A DNA stretch of 64,000 nucleotides from Bicyclus anynana. Its lineage: Eukaryota > Arthropoda > Insecta > Lepidoptera > Nymphalidae. The position numbers were made by a program, and so were the translations under genes. The stretch lies in the NCBI RefSeq assembly GCF_947172395.1, contig NC_069085.1, positions 6,046,112 to 6,110,111 of the forward strand, written 5' to 3'. The notes beneath the pieces were generated by a model. That model did no database searches. It was not told the DNA's origin and worked only from the letters and a program-made list of their open reading frames with translations. Shown here piece after piece: positions 44,043-54,865 of the stretch; within the stretch, counting starts at the first letter, position 1, and each line of letters opens with the position of its first letter.

Positions 44043-44569
44043 GGCACAGGCCTCCCCTCTCGAACTCGAAATCATTTATTCAATAAAATCGGTAAAGATT
44101 ATTATTTATTTTAAATCGGCTTTAAGGAGCATTTTGCATTACCTAATTATCTTTTTTCTCTATAAGTAACTATAGGAAAATGGAATTTAGTGTATGGACC
44201 CACCAATGCTTCGATGCGGGTTGGTAGGCTAAGGGCAATAATGCTTGACTTATGTTCACTATTAGAGTTATAGATCGATGTGTTATCGAGCTCTTTGAGA
44301 CATGAGGGTGAGCCAATTTATAAGCGCTGAACTTAGTAGGTACGGAAAAAAGAAGAACATTGTCGTTTAATGACACGCATAATCTTTTGTGTTATTGAAT
44401 GTGCAACCCGCAACTCGGTTCACGCGACATTCTTACAAATCTCGAGGCTACAAACTATCTCTATTTCAGCAAAATCGGTTCAGGAATTGCAGCGTGACGG
44501 AGTAACAAACACTTAATATTATTAGTGTGATACATAGATGATGCAATATACTTACCTACTTAAAATTTT

Positions 44570-45670
44570 AATAAAAAAAATTCAACCGACTTCCAACTCA
44601 AAAATTAACTTAAACTAAAAAGCAAAAAATAACATCTTACCTATGTGCTACCTTCTGATCAGTTTGAAGGCGGTGCCAAGCCAGTGATGTTTTAATTTAA
44701 GCCGTTTAAATTACAAAATTTCTGTGGTTCCTTCAGAAACGGCTTTAATTAAAACATGACACTAGATTGGCACCGCCTTCAAACTGATCAGAAGGTAGCA
44801 CATAGGTAAGATGTTATTTTTTGCTTTTTAGTTTAAGTTAATTTTTGATTTGGAAGTCGGTTGAATTTTTTTTATTAAAATTTTTATTTTTTAATTTTTA
44901 GTGTTAGCACACCTACTGAGTGTGAACAAAAATGAATAAGCAATTAGTTGAATCGTTATTTTTTTATAATAAGTATCTTAAGTCCTACAATCCCAATTTT
45001 AAAAATACTACCTTAACTCATATACAAAATTTTACTCCCCCTTTATCCACACGTAATATGAATATTCAGAAAAACATGAAAGGTGACTGTCCTCCGTTTT
45101 CATCACCAGACCCCCTATGCAGTCACAATCCATATGGTTGGAAAGTTCTCATCAATACAAAATTATCAAATCAAAACACAAGGTAGCTACTGTGAACCGT
45201 CGAGGAGTTCCCTTAACTATCCTTCGTCTTCATCATCAGACCCTTAATACAGTCACAACCCATCTAGGTGGAAAGTTCTCATCAATACAAATAAATCAAG
45301 CCCAAACAAAAGGTACCTGCTGTAAATCGTTGACGAGTTCCATCGTCTGTGTTTTGGCTTCATCATCAGACCAACTCCAGACCTTCATAAAATTGTAGTG
45401 GTTTAAAATACCTTATGGAAACACTAACAAACGCACTAGCCGTCCCTACAATTTTCGAAAGATCCCCTCGATTTCTCCAGGATGCCATAATCAGACCCTG
45501 ACATGAAAAAAATGGGACCACCCTGGAATGAAACCCTTCAAAACAAAAAAATAATTTTTAAAATCGGTCCACAAATGACGGAATTATTGCTGGACATACA
45601 TAAAAAAAAAAAAAAAAAAAACATACATACAGTCGAACGTAGAACCTCCTCCTTTTTGGAAGTCGGTTAA
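44570..45670. mobile_element. Foldback DNA element with about 140-bp arms and internal direct repeats
   Basis: 44570-44720 and 44725-44885 are long inverted copies (outer ends AAATTCAACCGACTTCCAA and complement; core TAGCACATAGGTAAGATGTT). Downstream, three diverged direct repeats (about 130 bp each, from 45105, 45230 and 45365) share CATCATCAGACC and GGAAAGTTCTCATCAATACA. The stretch ends with CCTCCTCCTTTTTGGAAGTC (45641-45660), found also at 2550. The short open frames here are element text, not genes. Confidence 0.7.
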
Positions 45671-46431
45671 AAAGATACACACGATAAAGTAAGTACCTAC
45701 CTACCTACAATGTTTAGTGAAGTGGAAATGTCTAATACCATGCAATAAGTTAAGGGAGCGGTCAATCTACCTAAGCGTATCTACCAGACCAAGGTAGCGT
45801 AACCTTACTATAAGGTTAAAGTGTAAGGTACTTCGGTTAACCTATTTGAAATCTGATTTTCTAATAGTGATTCCAATTTAGGATTTCTGTAACTAATCGT
45901 ACATACTAAGTACAATATATATATTATTTACAAACATTGGATCAAAGTGTACCTACCTACATAATCTTTATCCTGTAATAATTTGATTTTGATTGATTAA
46001 CACTGAGATGAGATTAATTATATCCATAGCGATTTTTTATTCTATACTGATTAATGTTTGAAAAATAACGGTTTTCACTGTGGCGACTATTAGGGTAGAA
46101 AGTAGCTTTGTGTGCCACATGTATCTACTCCTATGTATAGTGTAAGAAATATACTCTACCTTAGAGATTTATAAGATAGAAGATAGATATAAGGAGAGAG
46201 GCCTGTGCCTGTAGAAGGGCGTTAAAATGATGAAAGAATGAGAGACTTCTTCACTATTACACACACTAGCGCTTTCGGGATACAGATGAACTGTATTGAT
46301 CGACTTTAACCATCACAAACCGTTACAAACAATTATTCAAATGATCATGTGTGATGTGCACAAGCCGGAAACGATTCCCTCAAACATTGCACTTTCCGTT
46401 TTAATCATCACAACTACACAAAGATGTTTAC

Positions 46432-46461
46432 TTGCTCTGCGCCGACCTCCAGGATATGCAT
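46432..46461 (-). CDS. qua: Candidate first coding exon of villin
   Basis: A minus-strand ATG (46459-46461) with A at -3 opens a 10-codon frame, MHILEVGAEQ, ending in phase 0 at a possible donor GTAAAC. That phase matches the next exon (43679-43777). A short upstream frame sits in the putative leader. This is a candidate only; many short ATG-donor pairs would fit. Confidence 0.35.
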
Positions 46462-47328
46462 TGTCGTGGTCAGGGACGGACTGGTGCCATCACCTGACGC
46501 GCCTCCAAACCCAAGTTCTGTGCACTCGATATCGCGACACGAAAGCCGAGACGACCGTAACGTGCAACCACACTTCTTGCACTAACTAGCGACTACCGAA
46601 CGTTGGCTGCTGTGCGAGAAAAGAAAACTTTTTTCACGCTAACTGAACACGCATATTTTAATAAACACAGGAATAAATTATTTCTTGCGAAAGTCCGTGT
46701 GGCGTGTCGTAGCTGACGATGGCTGGAGTAACTCTATCGCGTTTAGATCTCCGTGTACAAGAATCGTTCTTACTTAACATAGGTGATAGCTATATAATTT
46801 ATAGAAAAATGCTCGTAGATAAACAACACTCAATAGAATACAGTTATGGATAGGTATTAACTTTATAGGAATGTAAATAATAAACAATATCTGTTGAGGT
46901 AGATAGTAGTATTATTATGAAATACCTACCTACCTACCTATATCTTCATATTATCAAGTCAGTTATAAGTAAGTAGGTACTTAAGATATACAATTTATAC
47001 ATTTGGTTTAAGCACGTAGGTATATTGGTAACTATCTACTTAATAATAAAATTATAATTGAGAACCCAAGTGAGTAAATTAAGAAGTAGGTAGATATTAA
47101 TATTTGTGTAAGTACCTTGTAGGTACTTACGTACCTATAAGCAGTGTTTTGATTAAAATGTGTGTTAGAAATATTATTGAAAACAATTCACAAGCGAACC
47201 GAATTGCTATCCAAATGTAAGACCTCGTGAACTTAATTAGGTATACGCAACCTTAACTTTTAATTGCAATTAAATTTATAGATAGACAAATAAATAACTA
47301 TACATATAAAGAAAATAAGTATAACACA

Positions 47329-47841
47329 TAGTGGCGTAACTACAAATATAAAATACCACGGGCTCACGGTCCGAAGGGGCCCCGGGCCCCGGGTAAGTTT
47401 AGAAGTTAGTAATCTAACATTTAATATGTGTTTAATTAAATAAAATGTAATTTATAAATACTTAACAATTTTAGTAATAAATAAAATACGAAAAGAAAAG
47501 AAAAGAACTTTTTTTAAATACAAATACGAAATGAAAAGAAAAGTAATTTTTACCGGATACATTTTTTCGATCTCTCCATTGGTTATATTTATCGATCGAT
47601 CGAAAGATCGAAGAAAAAATGTATTCGGTAGAAATTGATTATTATTATTTTTTTAATTATAAGTAGGTAAGTACAGTTATTGTATTAAACAATACACATT
47701 TAACTATTTTTTTCATGGTTGCGTTAGGTGTTTATAATTATTAAACTTTTCTATAATTTATTAAAATTAAATTACAATGTAGAATTTTTTCTGAGGATAT
47801 TTTTATTGCCACGGTCCTTAAATGTTATAGTTACGCCACTG
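47329..47841. mobile_element. AGTGGCGTAAC-ended element, longer copy
   Basis: AGTGGCGTAACTACAAATAT left end and TATAGTTACGCCACTG right end, about 510 bp. The flanks AACACATA and AACACACT may be a decayed 8-bp target duplication, as in hAT-type elements. Confidence 0.65.
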
Positions 47842-49427
47842 AACACACTAAATAATAGGCTATTAAAAATCAAATACACCTGATAAATTATGTCCATCAT
47901 TGTTCGCTACACTCTCGTGGCTGTAGAAAGTTTCCGATTGTATTGCACTGTTGTGATTACAGATTTAATATGATGATGCCGTCCGCCGGCGGAGGCTCGC
48001 GACAGCTGTCAACTGCCCAGGAGTTAGAATTTAGATTAATTCGCACACTGATAAACTGATTCACATTATAGTTTAGGATGTACGCTTCGACGCGCTCTTT
48101 GTGGATACGTTGGTACTCGTAGTATCGAATGCTCATTTTTGTACGGCAGATGTGCGGCGTTAAGTTATAATGACCGAAATATTATGTCGAAACGAAAGTA
48201 GGTACGGTGTTCAGTTTCATCAGACGTAATTTTTTACGCTCTGCATACTATACCATGAGAATGCGAATGGATATTTGATTTTAATTGTTATACGCATAAC
48301 TTCATTCTAATTAGCGTTTTATGTTTATTTATGTAGGTACTATGAGTAGGTAGGCAGATATTTTGTAGATATTATATCACTAATCTGTGGGTACTTATAA
48401 CTTTTTTGCCGTAGGTAGATACGCGTATCTTTTCGTCGTAGACAGAGAAGTGAAGTAAAAGACAACTGATTGGCATACCATTTTATGAACAGTAGCTAGA
48501 GCCATTTGTTGGTATAAATAATAATCAGCTCAGCTAGTTTTAGAGGGAGTATTTTTTAAATGTATTAGGTATTATAGTTACAGTTTGTCTTAATCAGAGC
48601 TAGTTATTGCCTCCCCACAGCTAAGTGACTCTGGCGAAACTATATGGGCTCCTTAGGGACTACGGAACCCTAAAAACCTGTGTTAGGTGTAGGTAGGTTC
48701 TTCTGGCTCCAACCTAGACCTTAAGACTTATCATTGCTTTACGTATCGCATGATTGTAAGTAGTCAAGCACAAGCAAAGGAACATCCAGTCTAATCGTAA
48801 AGTCTAACCGGGCATCTAATTCGAGACGTTTAGTTAGTTGTGATCGACAAAGTACGCTACTATACTGTTTCTAGTAGTAATAATAATAAAACCATAATAT
48901 TAATGGCAATGTACCTTGCCTACCTATGTTTTTGTCGGCGGAATGCAATATCATTCGTTTCGCTTCAATGGTCAGTGAGCCAGCATTAGCGTTAGATAGA
49001 TTGAAACCATTGTGGTCCACAGCACAATACTGATCCCAATACTGATTTGCGGAGACACGATTGGATATGTACTCAATTATATAATCACCTATTGCGCATT
49101 ACTAGTATGTTTCAGGATAATTGAAGGTGAGGTCGTCAATCGTCATCAACTATTAAGGTTCCGTTACGTAAAAACACTAAAATGTATGAAGGCTATAACT
49201 TTTGTCAACCAAGCTTTTACCTTAGGTTAAGCACAGTAGTAACATTTTTGAATCATGTCTCGTAGTCGCCAGACCCTTAGTTCCCTTAACAAAAATGACG
49301 GTGTTGTCGCGAGTCTAAGTGACTAATGAACCTATAAACTATTTAAGCAATTATTGCATATGGCATCCCGTCTTAGCACTAGAAACGACCGAGAAAAAAA
49401 ACGAGCACACGAAAGTTATTTCAAAAT

Positions 49428-49562
49428 TCATCATCATCATCATCATTATCAGCCAATGGATGTCCACTGCTGGACATAGGCCTTTCCGCCAGCATCCAGC
49501 GGCTCCCTGCAACCCGCTTGATGTCTTCGGTCCACCTAGTGGGAAGTCGACCAACACTGCGC
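49428..49562 (-). pseudogene. RTE-type LINE 3' end fragment
   Basis: Minus strand carries the same C-terminal sequence as 31101-31465 (CATCAAGCGGGTTGCAGGGA) with a CATCAT/ATGATG tail on the plus strand at 49428-49449. Confidence 0.75.
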
Positions 49563-49818
49563 TTTATTTTTTTTTATTTAAAAAAAAAACGATTTCTTCC
49601 GATTGAGGATCTGCACCCTGACTAGATTACTAGAACAACGCAGAAAGAATATGGTCAAAGAGGTTTTATTCTTTAGGCAGACTACTTTTAGAAAAAAATC
49701 TTTTTGACATTAAATTCATTTTGACATATAGAAAACAACTTTGATCTCACACTTTCTACTTTGAATATATTACTAAAATTTACTAAAATTATATTATAAG
49801 TGAACCATTTACAATTCA

Positions 49819-50343
49819 ATGCACTCAAACACAATGTACACCGATGAGGCTTCCGATATGGAGAGCGAACACGCGAACAAAATCCGAGAAGAACATCAAG
49901 TAACCAAGAAATCAGTATCAACTGTTGGCTTTCGAAATAATTATGAAAATCAGAACGTCAGACCACTGGCACTGCGCCCAACGCAGTCTTTCAGCGGTGC
50001 TTTAGAAGAACTCATGCTTAGTAATAACTTGCAACGGTTAAATTTGAACAGTGCAAATGCAGATTCACCTCCGAAATTGGCTCCAAGCTGTCCATGCGGC
50101 TGTTTTCTAAGACCACACTTGTTAATACCTTTCCGAACGAGGGAAAGAAACACTTTAGAATTGCACGTAGTGTCGCCAGAAATTCTCCATTATCACGGTT
50201 ATGATTTTGATCCCTCCCAAATAGCAATATTTTGGAAAAAGGACTGCAGAAAGTTTTTATGCAAAGGGTTGAAGTCTCCGGCATATTCAATCAAATTCAA
50301 GGATCCATCATCAAGTATACCAACATGTTTAGGCGCTACATGA
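49819..50343 (+). CDS. Unassigned single-exon protein, 174 residues
   Basis: Intact ATG-to-TGA frame without an intron. I do not recognise the family. The N-terminal half is polar and probably disordered (Ser/Asn/Glu), with PTQSFSGALEELMLSNN resembling a short helix; the C-terminal half is compact, with CPCGC (about 93-97), several aromatic residues, a Cys at about 148 and a Cys at about 152. No signal peptide or membrane span is seen. It ends 105 bp before the EF-Ts stop (convergent). Plus-strand AATAAA signals occur at 50354-50359 and 50417-50422. Either of the first two Met codons could be used. It could be an intronless orphan or retrogene; alternatively a chance frame, but its length and composition argue against that. 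Confidence 0.6.
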   Translation: MHSNTMYTDEASDMESEHANKIREEHQVTKKSVSTVGFRNNYENQNVRPLALRPTQSFSGALEELMLSNNLQRLNLNSANADSPPKLAPSCPCGCFLRPHLLIPFRTRERNTLELHVVSPEILHYHGYDFDPSQIAIFWKKDCRKFLCKGLKSPAYSIKFKDPSSSIPTCLGAT

Positions 50344-50353
50344 TATTTGGTGT

Positions 50354-50363
50354 AATAAATAAA
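50354..50363 (+). terminator. Possible poly-A signals of the orphan frame
   Basis: Overlapping AATAAA hexamers 11-20 bp after the stop codon; a further AATAAA is at 50417-50422. Position fits a short 3' UTR. Confidence 0.5.
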
Positions 50364-50448
50364 ATGCTTGTTTGAGGAAAAAAAATATTATTATCTACTT
50401 ATTGTACAGTTCGTAAAATAAAATGCTTTGCAATGAATGTAATGTCTA

Positions 50449-50973
50449 TTACTGAAGGGTCTGAACTGTGTCTAACGGCTGTTTTTCAAACCCAGGCATT
50501 TCTTCTTCCGCTTCTTCGCCGCATGAAAACCTCACATAATCTACAACTTCCAGTTTATTATTCTGAATGATCTCCTCAACAGTGTAGGAAGGATCTAATA
50601 AATATTCTTGGAAGATTAGACAAGTCTCGTCATCGGCGTTCTTTGAAGGCTTGTCTTTATCCTTGTCGCCAATCTTTCTAGGCGCACATCCTACAATATG
50701 CTGGCATATCTGTTTGCCGACATCTTCTACGTCGTTGGGCTGTTTGTAAGCGAGCAAGGCCCCATATTTCCCTGTAGAATAATCTCTAGGTGTAGACGGC
50801 GCGGGGTGGGTGTAAGCAGTAATTTTTACATCACTGCTGTTCGCTTTCCAGCATTCAGCTCGTCGTAAGATGGCATTTTCACCGACAGATCCAATAAACA
50901 GTGCCAATACTTCCGAGAGCTTTTTGCCACCATCAGCTGTTAAACCTCCGAGTTGCTCACTGTCCAACTCCAA
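50449..50973 (-). CDS. Tsfm: EF-Ts exon 3 and stop
   Basis: Acceptor TTGTTTACAG; 174 codons and TAA at 50449-50451. Encodes ALFIGSVGENAILRRAECW and VGCAPRKIGDKDK. Ends with a DTVQTLQ tail. Confidence 0.93.
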   Translation of the reverse strand: MELDSEQLGGLTADGGKKLSEVLALFIGSVGENAILRRAECWKANSSDVKITAYTHPAPSTPRDYSTGKYGALLAYKQPNDVEDVGKQICQHIVGCAPRKIGDKDKDKPSKNADDETCLIFQEYLLDPSYTVEEIIQNNKLEVVDYVRFSCGEEAEEEMPGFEKQPLDTVQTLQ

Positions 50974-53900
50974 CTGTAAACAAAGTATTAGGTTAAATCT
51001 ACACTGAGAATAAGACAGTTTGTATGTTGGTATGCTGAGCTGAGCATAATGAAATATAGTGTTACTAGGAGACGCCCGCGACTTTGTCCGCGTGAAATTT
51101 AGTTTTTCACAAATCCCTCGGGAACCATGGATTTTTCCGAGATGAAAAGTAGCCCATGTGTTAATCCAGACTAAAATCTATTTCCACTCAGCAAAATTGG
51201 TTCAGCAGTTGCGGCGTTAAAGGAATCCATACAAACTTTCGCGTTTATTATAATATTAGTAGGATAATTAGAAGTAGATAGCAAGATAGATGAACATAGG
51301 CTATTTTCATTTAGAAAAAGAATATTAAAAAAGAAGTTATGATTAAAGGTTATTGGACCCTCCCTTGTCTTCCTGTCAATTATGTATTTCAGTGTACAAC
51401 TCACAAAATCAGGCATTACTTTTTGTTGAAAAAAGTTACATGATCATAAAAACAAAAAATCACTATCATAAAGTGATATTGTATTTTGTTGAAATAGCCA
51501 TGTTAGATGATCACAAAAATTAAAATATGATGAAAAACAATGTAGGTCACGTTTTGTATCATACACCAACGTATATAATTGACAGGCCGGTCATCAGCAT
51601 GAACGGTTACTATTCTTTGTATGGACATATCTCACTGGCTGACCATGCAAGCACAGAAAGTAGAACACTTGTGACTACTTGCTGCACATATGCTTGCCTT
51701 GCGTTTACCACATGCAGGGCACCACCCATTAAGAATTCATTTAACAAATAAGTGAGCTGGAATGTTACTCATGCAAGACAACAAACAACATCATCGCATG
51801 AACAATTAAAGAAGAAAATTGTCTTAAGTAATTCTATCAATAACTGTTAATAATTTCAACCATCATTTTACAGCAGAGAATGAAAGATTGGAACAGGGAC
51901 AATCCAAAACATCATTTAGACGATGATAACTTACTTTTGTAATAGGTCCCTTAGATTGCAAGTTGGTGTGTGCAAACTTGTAACATGCTAATGTTGCATC
52001 TTCTAGAACCTTTTGGAACTTATCGTTTTTGGCCACAAAGTCTGTCTCACAGTTGAGTTCCACGAGGGCGCCATGGTTCTTGTCATACTTCACAGCCACC
52101 AAGCCTTGGAGAGCTTTGCGCCCGGCCAGTTTAGTTGCTTTAGCCCAACCCATAGCCTGTGCTTGCTCATTCAGCCATGCTTCTGCCTGAAAGCAATAAA
52201 ATAAAATATTTAATTTTTAATTTATTAATTATAACATTTTTATTTGTTGTTAAACAACAAAGAAACTTAGAAAGAACTTAGAAATACGCAGTCGACGGGA
52301 TATGATGGAATTAATACAAATATTCTTAAATTATGTTCCTCATATCTTTGTGCTCCGCTACGGCATATTATTAACATGTCATTCCAGCAAGGAATTTTTC
52401 CGGATGCTTTGAAATTTTCTGTAGTAAAACCTCTGTTTAAAAAGGGTGAAAAAACAGATATTCAAAACTATAGACCAATTACTCTAATACCGGTTATATC
52501 TAAAGTATTCGAAAAGATTTTCCATAATAAATTGTATAATTATCTCATTAAGTATAAACTCTTGTACCCACAACAATACGGTTTTCGAAAAAATAACTCC
52601 ACCGTCACGGCTTGTTTCGATTTAATCAAATCTGTTACTGAAGGACTTAATGATAAAAACATCACAGTTGCTTTATTATTAGATATGAGTAAGGCATTTG
52701 ACTGTGTCTCACATGAAATTCTTCTAAGTAAATTATACACTTATGGTATCAGAGGTACGTCATATGATTGGGTAAAGAGTTATCTAACAGATAGGCAACA
52801 ATATGTTGAAATAACTAGAATCTTAGGTAAACACAAGAAAATATATAAATCGGATCTAAGGACTAACTCTTGCGGTGTACCACAGGGGAGTATACTTGGA
52901 CCACTTCTATTTTTGTTATATTCTAATGATTTACCCAATTCTGTAAATCATAAATGTATTCAATACGCTGATGACACTACAATTATTATAAAAGCAAATG
53001 ACCAACAAACAATTGAATTAGAGTCAATTAAAGTACTTCATGACATAACTCACTGGCTTAATAACAATAATTTAAATATTAATCTTAATAAGACACAATT
53101 TATAAACTTCAGAACCTACAATAGTAATAACCTTAATATCAATGTAAACTTTAACGGTATTAATATCCAAGAAACGAATACAGCGACTTTCTTAGGTGTC
53201 ACAATAGACTCCTACTGTAACTGGAAACCACACGTAGACAATGTATGCTTAAAGGTGGATAAATTCACATATCTGCTAAAAAGGCTTCGTGCAACGGTTT
53301 CAGAAGCAGCAGCCACTGTTGCCTACCATGCATACGTAGCATCCACATTGAGATACGGATTAATTATGTGGGGAAATTCAGTTGACTCAATTAAAGTATT
53401 TAGAGCACAAAAAAGGTGTATGCGTAGTTTATGTGGCGTTGACTATCTAGATAGTTGTCAACCATTATTTAAAAGAAAAAAGATTCTGCCCTTGCCTGCC
53501 TTGTACGTGTACGAAATGTGTATTTTTGTAAAAAAGCATAACGATTTATTCCCTCATAAAACTGACCGTCGTAACAATAGGCAAAAGCACAAACTAGAAG
53601 TACCGTTACAAAAAATGAGTGTTTATAAAAATAATGTCTACTGTATGGCGGTAAAAATTTTTAACTATTTACCCGAAAAGGCGAAAGATATGACATTGAA
53701 TGAATTCAAAAATTATATTTTTAATAAATTAATTAATGCAAATATATATAACTACAAAGACTATTTTCAACTGAAATTTTGACTAATTGTAATAATTGAC
53801 ATTTTTTTTTTAAATTGACATAATTTTCTCTTATATTGTTTTTTTTTTGTTTTGTAATTTTGTAGCTTTTGTAATTTAGGTATTGTTCCATCGACACATT

Positions 53901-54844
53901 TCATAAATATTTTGCACGCCTATAGGCAAGACATGTTTGGATCGAATAATTAATTGTATATTTAATTTTATAACAAGTGTAACCCATGTTTAAAGCAAAT
54001 AAATAAATTATTATTATTATTATTATTATAAAGATGTCAAAAAATAAATTTTCAGGGCTTCACAACCTTATGATAACTGTTGGATATTCTAAATGTTAGT
54101 TTTGTCACTGTCATACTTTATGTTAAACTAGTAAAGTAAAGTAAAGTAAATCTGTTCAGTGATTTGGGCTGTGGGTTGAAAGATCATTATGTCAGTCAGT
54201 CACCTTTGAGTTATATATATTTAGACTAGCAGACGCCTAGCGGTTTTCCCCATGTATTCCTGTTCCTATTTGAATATGGGAATAAAATATAGCCCATATT
54301 AGTCAGTGAACATAATATAGTTTTCTAATGGCAAAAGAATTTTTAAAACTGGTCAAGTAGTTTAGGAGTTAAATAGTAACAAGAAAAAAATTAAATTTCT
54401 TTAAATAATATTAATTTAGACGGCAGAGACAAAGTTTGCTATCAGACTAATCAAAATATATGAATCTTAGAGCCCAATGCTGCTCCCTCATTGGAGCAGC
54501 ATTGGGCTCTAAGATTCATATATTTCGTTGCCATATTTAGGGTGGAATCCATGTAATACTTAGATATTCATTTCTATTTTCATTATGATTCAATTATTTT
54601 TACATTACTGTCATGTTTATACATGACAGTAATGTGAGAGAACTCTTGAATAAAGTTGTACAGAGTTTATAAAGACTTTCTTTAGGAAACATACCTTATC
54701 TGAATCATTGTTGTTCATTTCAAGGGCCTTTTTACAGTTGGCAATGGTGTAGCCCGTCTTTTTCCTCAGCTTAGCCAGCAGTGAGGACTCCGCAGCTTGA
54801 CAGACGGGAGTTATGTGAAGCCGCCTCACCAATTGTAGTATCAT
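50449..54844 (-). CDS. Tsfm: Elongation factor Ts, mitochondrial
   Basis: Guanine-nucleotide exchange factor that recycles EF-Tu in mitochondrial translation. Three exons on the minus strand (54695-54844, 51935-52186, 50449-50973), all phase 0, giving 308 residues; human TSFM is 325. The N-terminus MILQLVRRLHIT is Arg-rich and lacks acidic residues, fitting a mitochondrial presequence. It is followed by LRKKTGYTIANCKKALEMNN, the EF-Ts UBA-like motif, then GLVAVKYDKNHGALVELNCE and ETDFVAKND, the family signature. The last exon holds the core and C-terminal region. I start at 54842-54844; an in-frame ATG at 54865 would add seven residues, but CTACAG just before the inner ATG looks like an acceptor, so the 5' UTR may be spliced. 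Confidence 0.94.
51060..51265 (+). repeat. Interspersed repeat (CACAAATCCC family)
   Basis: Within EF-Ts intron 2. It shares TTTTTCACAAATCCC, GAAAAGTAGCCCATGTGT and AAACTTTCGCGTTTATTATA with 10640-10815; its left end GACGCCCGCGACTTTGTCCG resembles 58441-58470. Confidence 0.7.
51935..52186 (-). CDS. Tsfm: EF-Ts exon 2
   Basis: 84 codons, phase 0 (acceptor TGCTTTCAG, donor GTAAGT). Encodes WAKATKLAGRKALQGLVAV, ALVELNCETDFVAKND and the connecting helix. Confidence 0.95.
52271..54030 (+). mobile_element. 5'-truncated Jockey/CR1-group LINE in EF-Ts intron 1
   Basis: RT-bearing insertion with a 3' UTR and a tail AATAAATAAATTATTATTATT (53999-54030), opposite to EF-Ts. It begins abruptly inside the RT domain (QSTGYDGIN), as is usual for incomplete reverse transcription. 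The boundaries are estimates. Confidence 0.85.
52376..53782 (+). pseudogene. LINE reverse transcriptase, 5'-truncated but open
   Basis: 468 codons from the first Met; the homologous frame is open back to about 52290. Motifs: VVKPLFKKGEKTDIQNYRPI, QYGFRKNNST, LLLDMSKAFDCVSHE, SCGVPQGSILGPLLFLLYSN, catalytic QYADDTTII, FLGVTIDSYCNWKPH and the C-terminal LRATVSEAAATVAYHAY. The endonuclease and ORF1 are missing. Not the same family as 34095-38500 (YADD versus FADD, different linkers). Confidence 0.85.
54454..54525. repeat. Perfect 33-bp hairpin
   Basis: Arms 54454-54486 and 54493-54525 (core TTAGAGCCCAATGCTGCTCC) match perfectly with a 6-base loop, CTCATT. In EF-Ts intron 1. Confidence 0.9.
54602..54635. 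repeat. Perfect 15-bp hairpin
   Basis: ACATTACTGTCATGT and its complement, loop TTAT, 60 bp beyond the donor of EF-Ts exon 1. Confidence 0.85.
54695..54844 (-). CDS. Tsfm: EF-Ts exon 1 (presequence and start of core)
   Basis: 50 codons, donor GTATGT in phase 0. Encodes the Arg-rich leader and the TGYTIANCKKALEMN motif. Confidence 0.9.
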
Positions 54845-54865
54845 CTGTAGCAATAAAACAACCAT

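Larger units (their letters stand above)
45671..49818. other. Intergenic/5' region between villin and the orphan frame
   Basis: No clear protein-coding exon except the candidate at 46432-46461. It includes GTAGGTAC-rich simple sequence (46920-47130), the element 47329-47841, a GC-rich patch (47975-48015) and a minus-strand RTE tail (49428-49562). A self-complementary ATCGATCGATCGAAAGATCG patch lies near 47590-47612. Confidence 0.45.

Noticed and set aside
44932..45398. Two plus-strand frames with MNKQLVESLF and similar
   Set aside because: They lie entirely in the direct repeats of the foldback element at 44570-45670.
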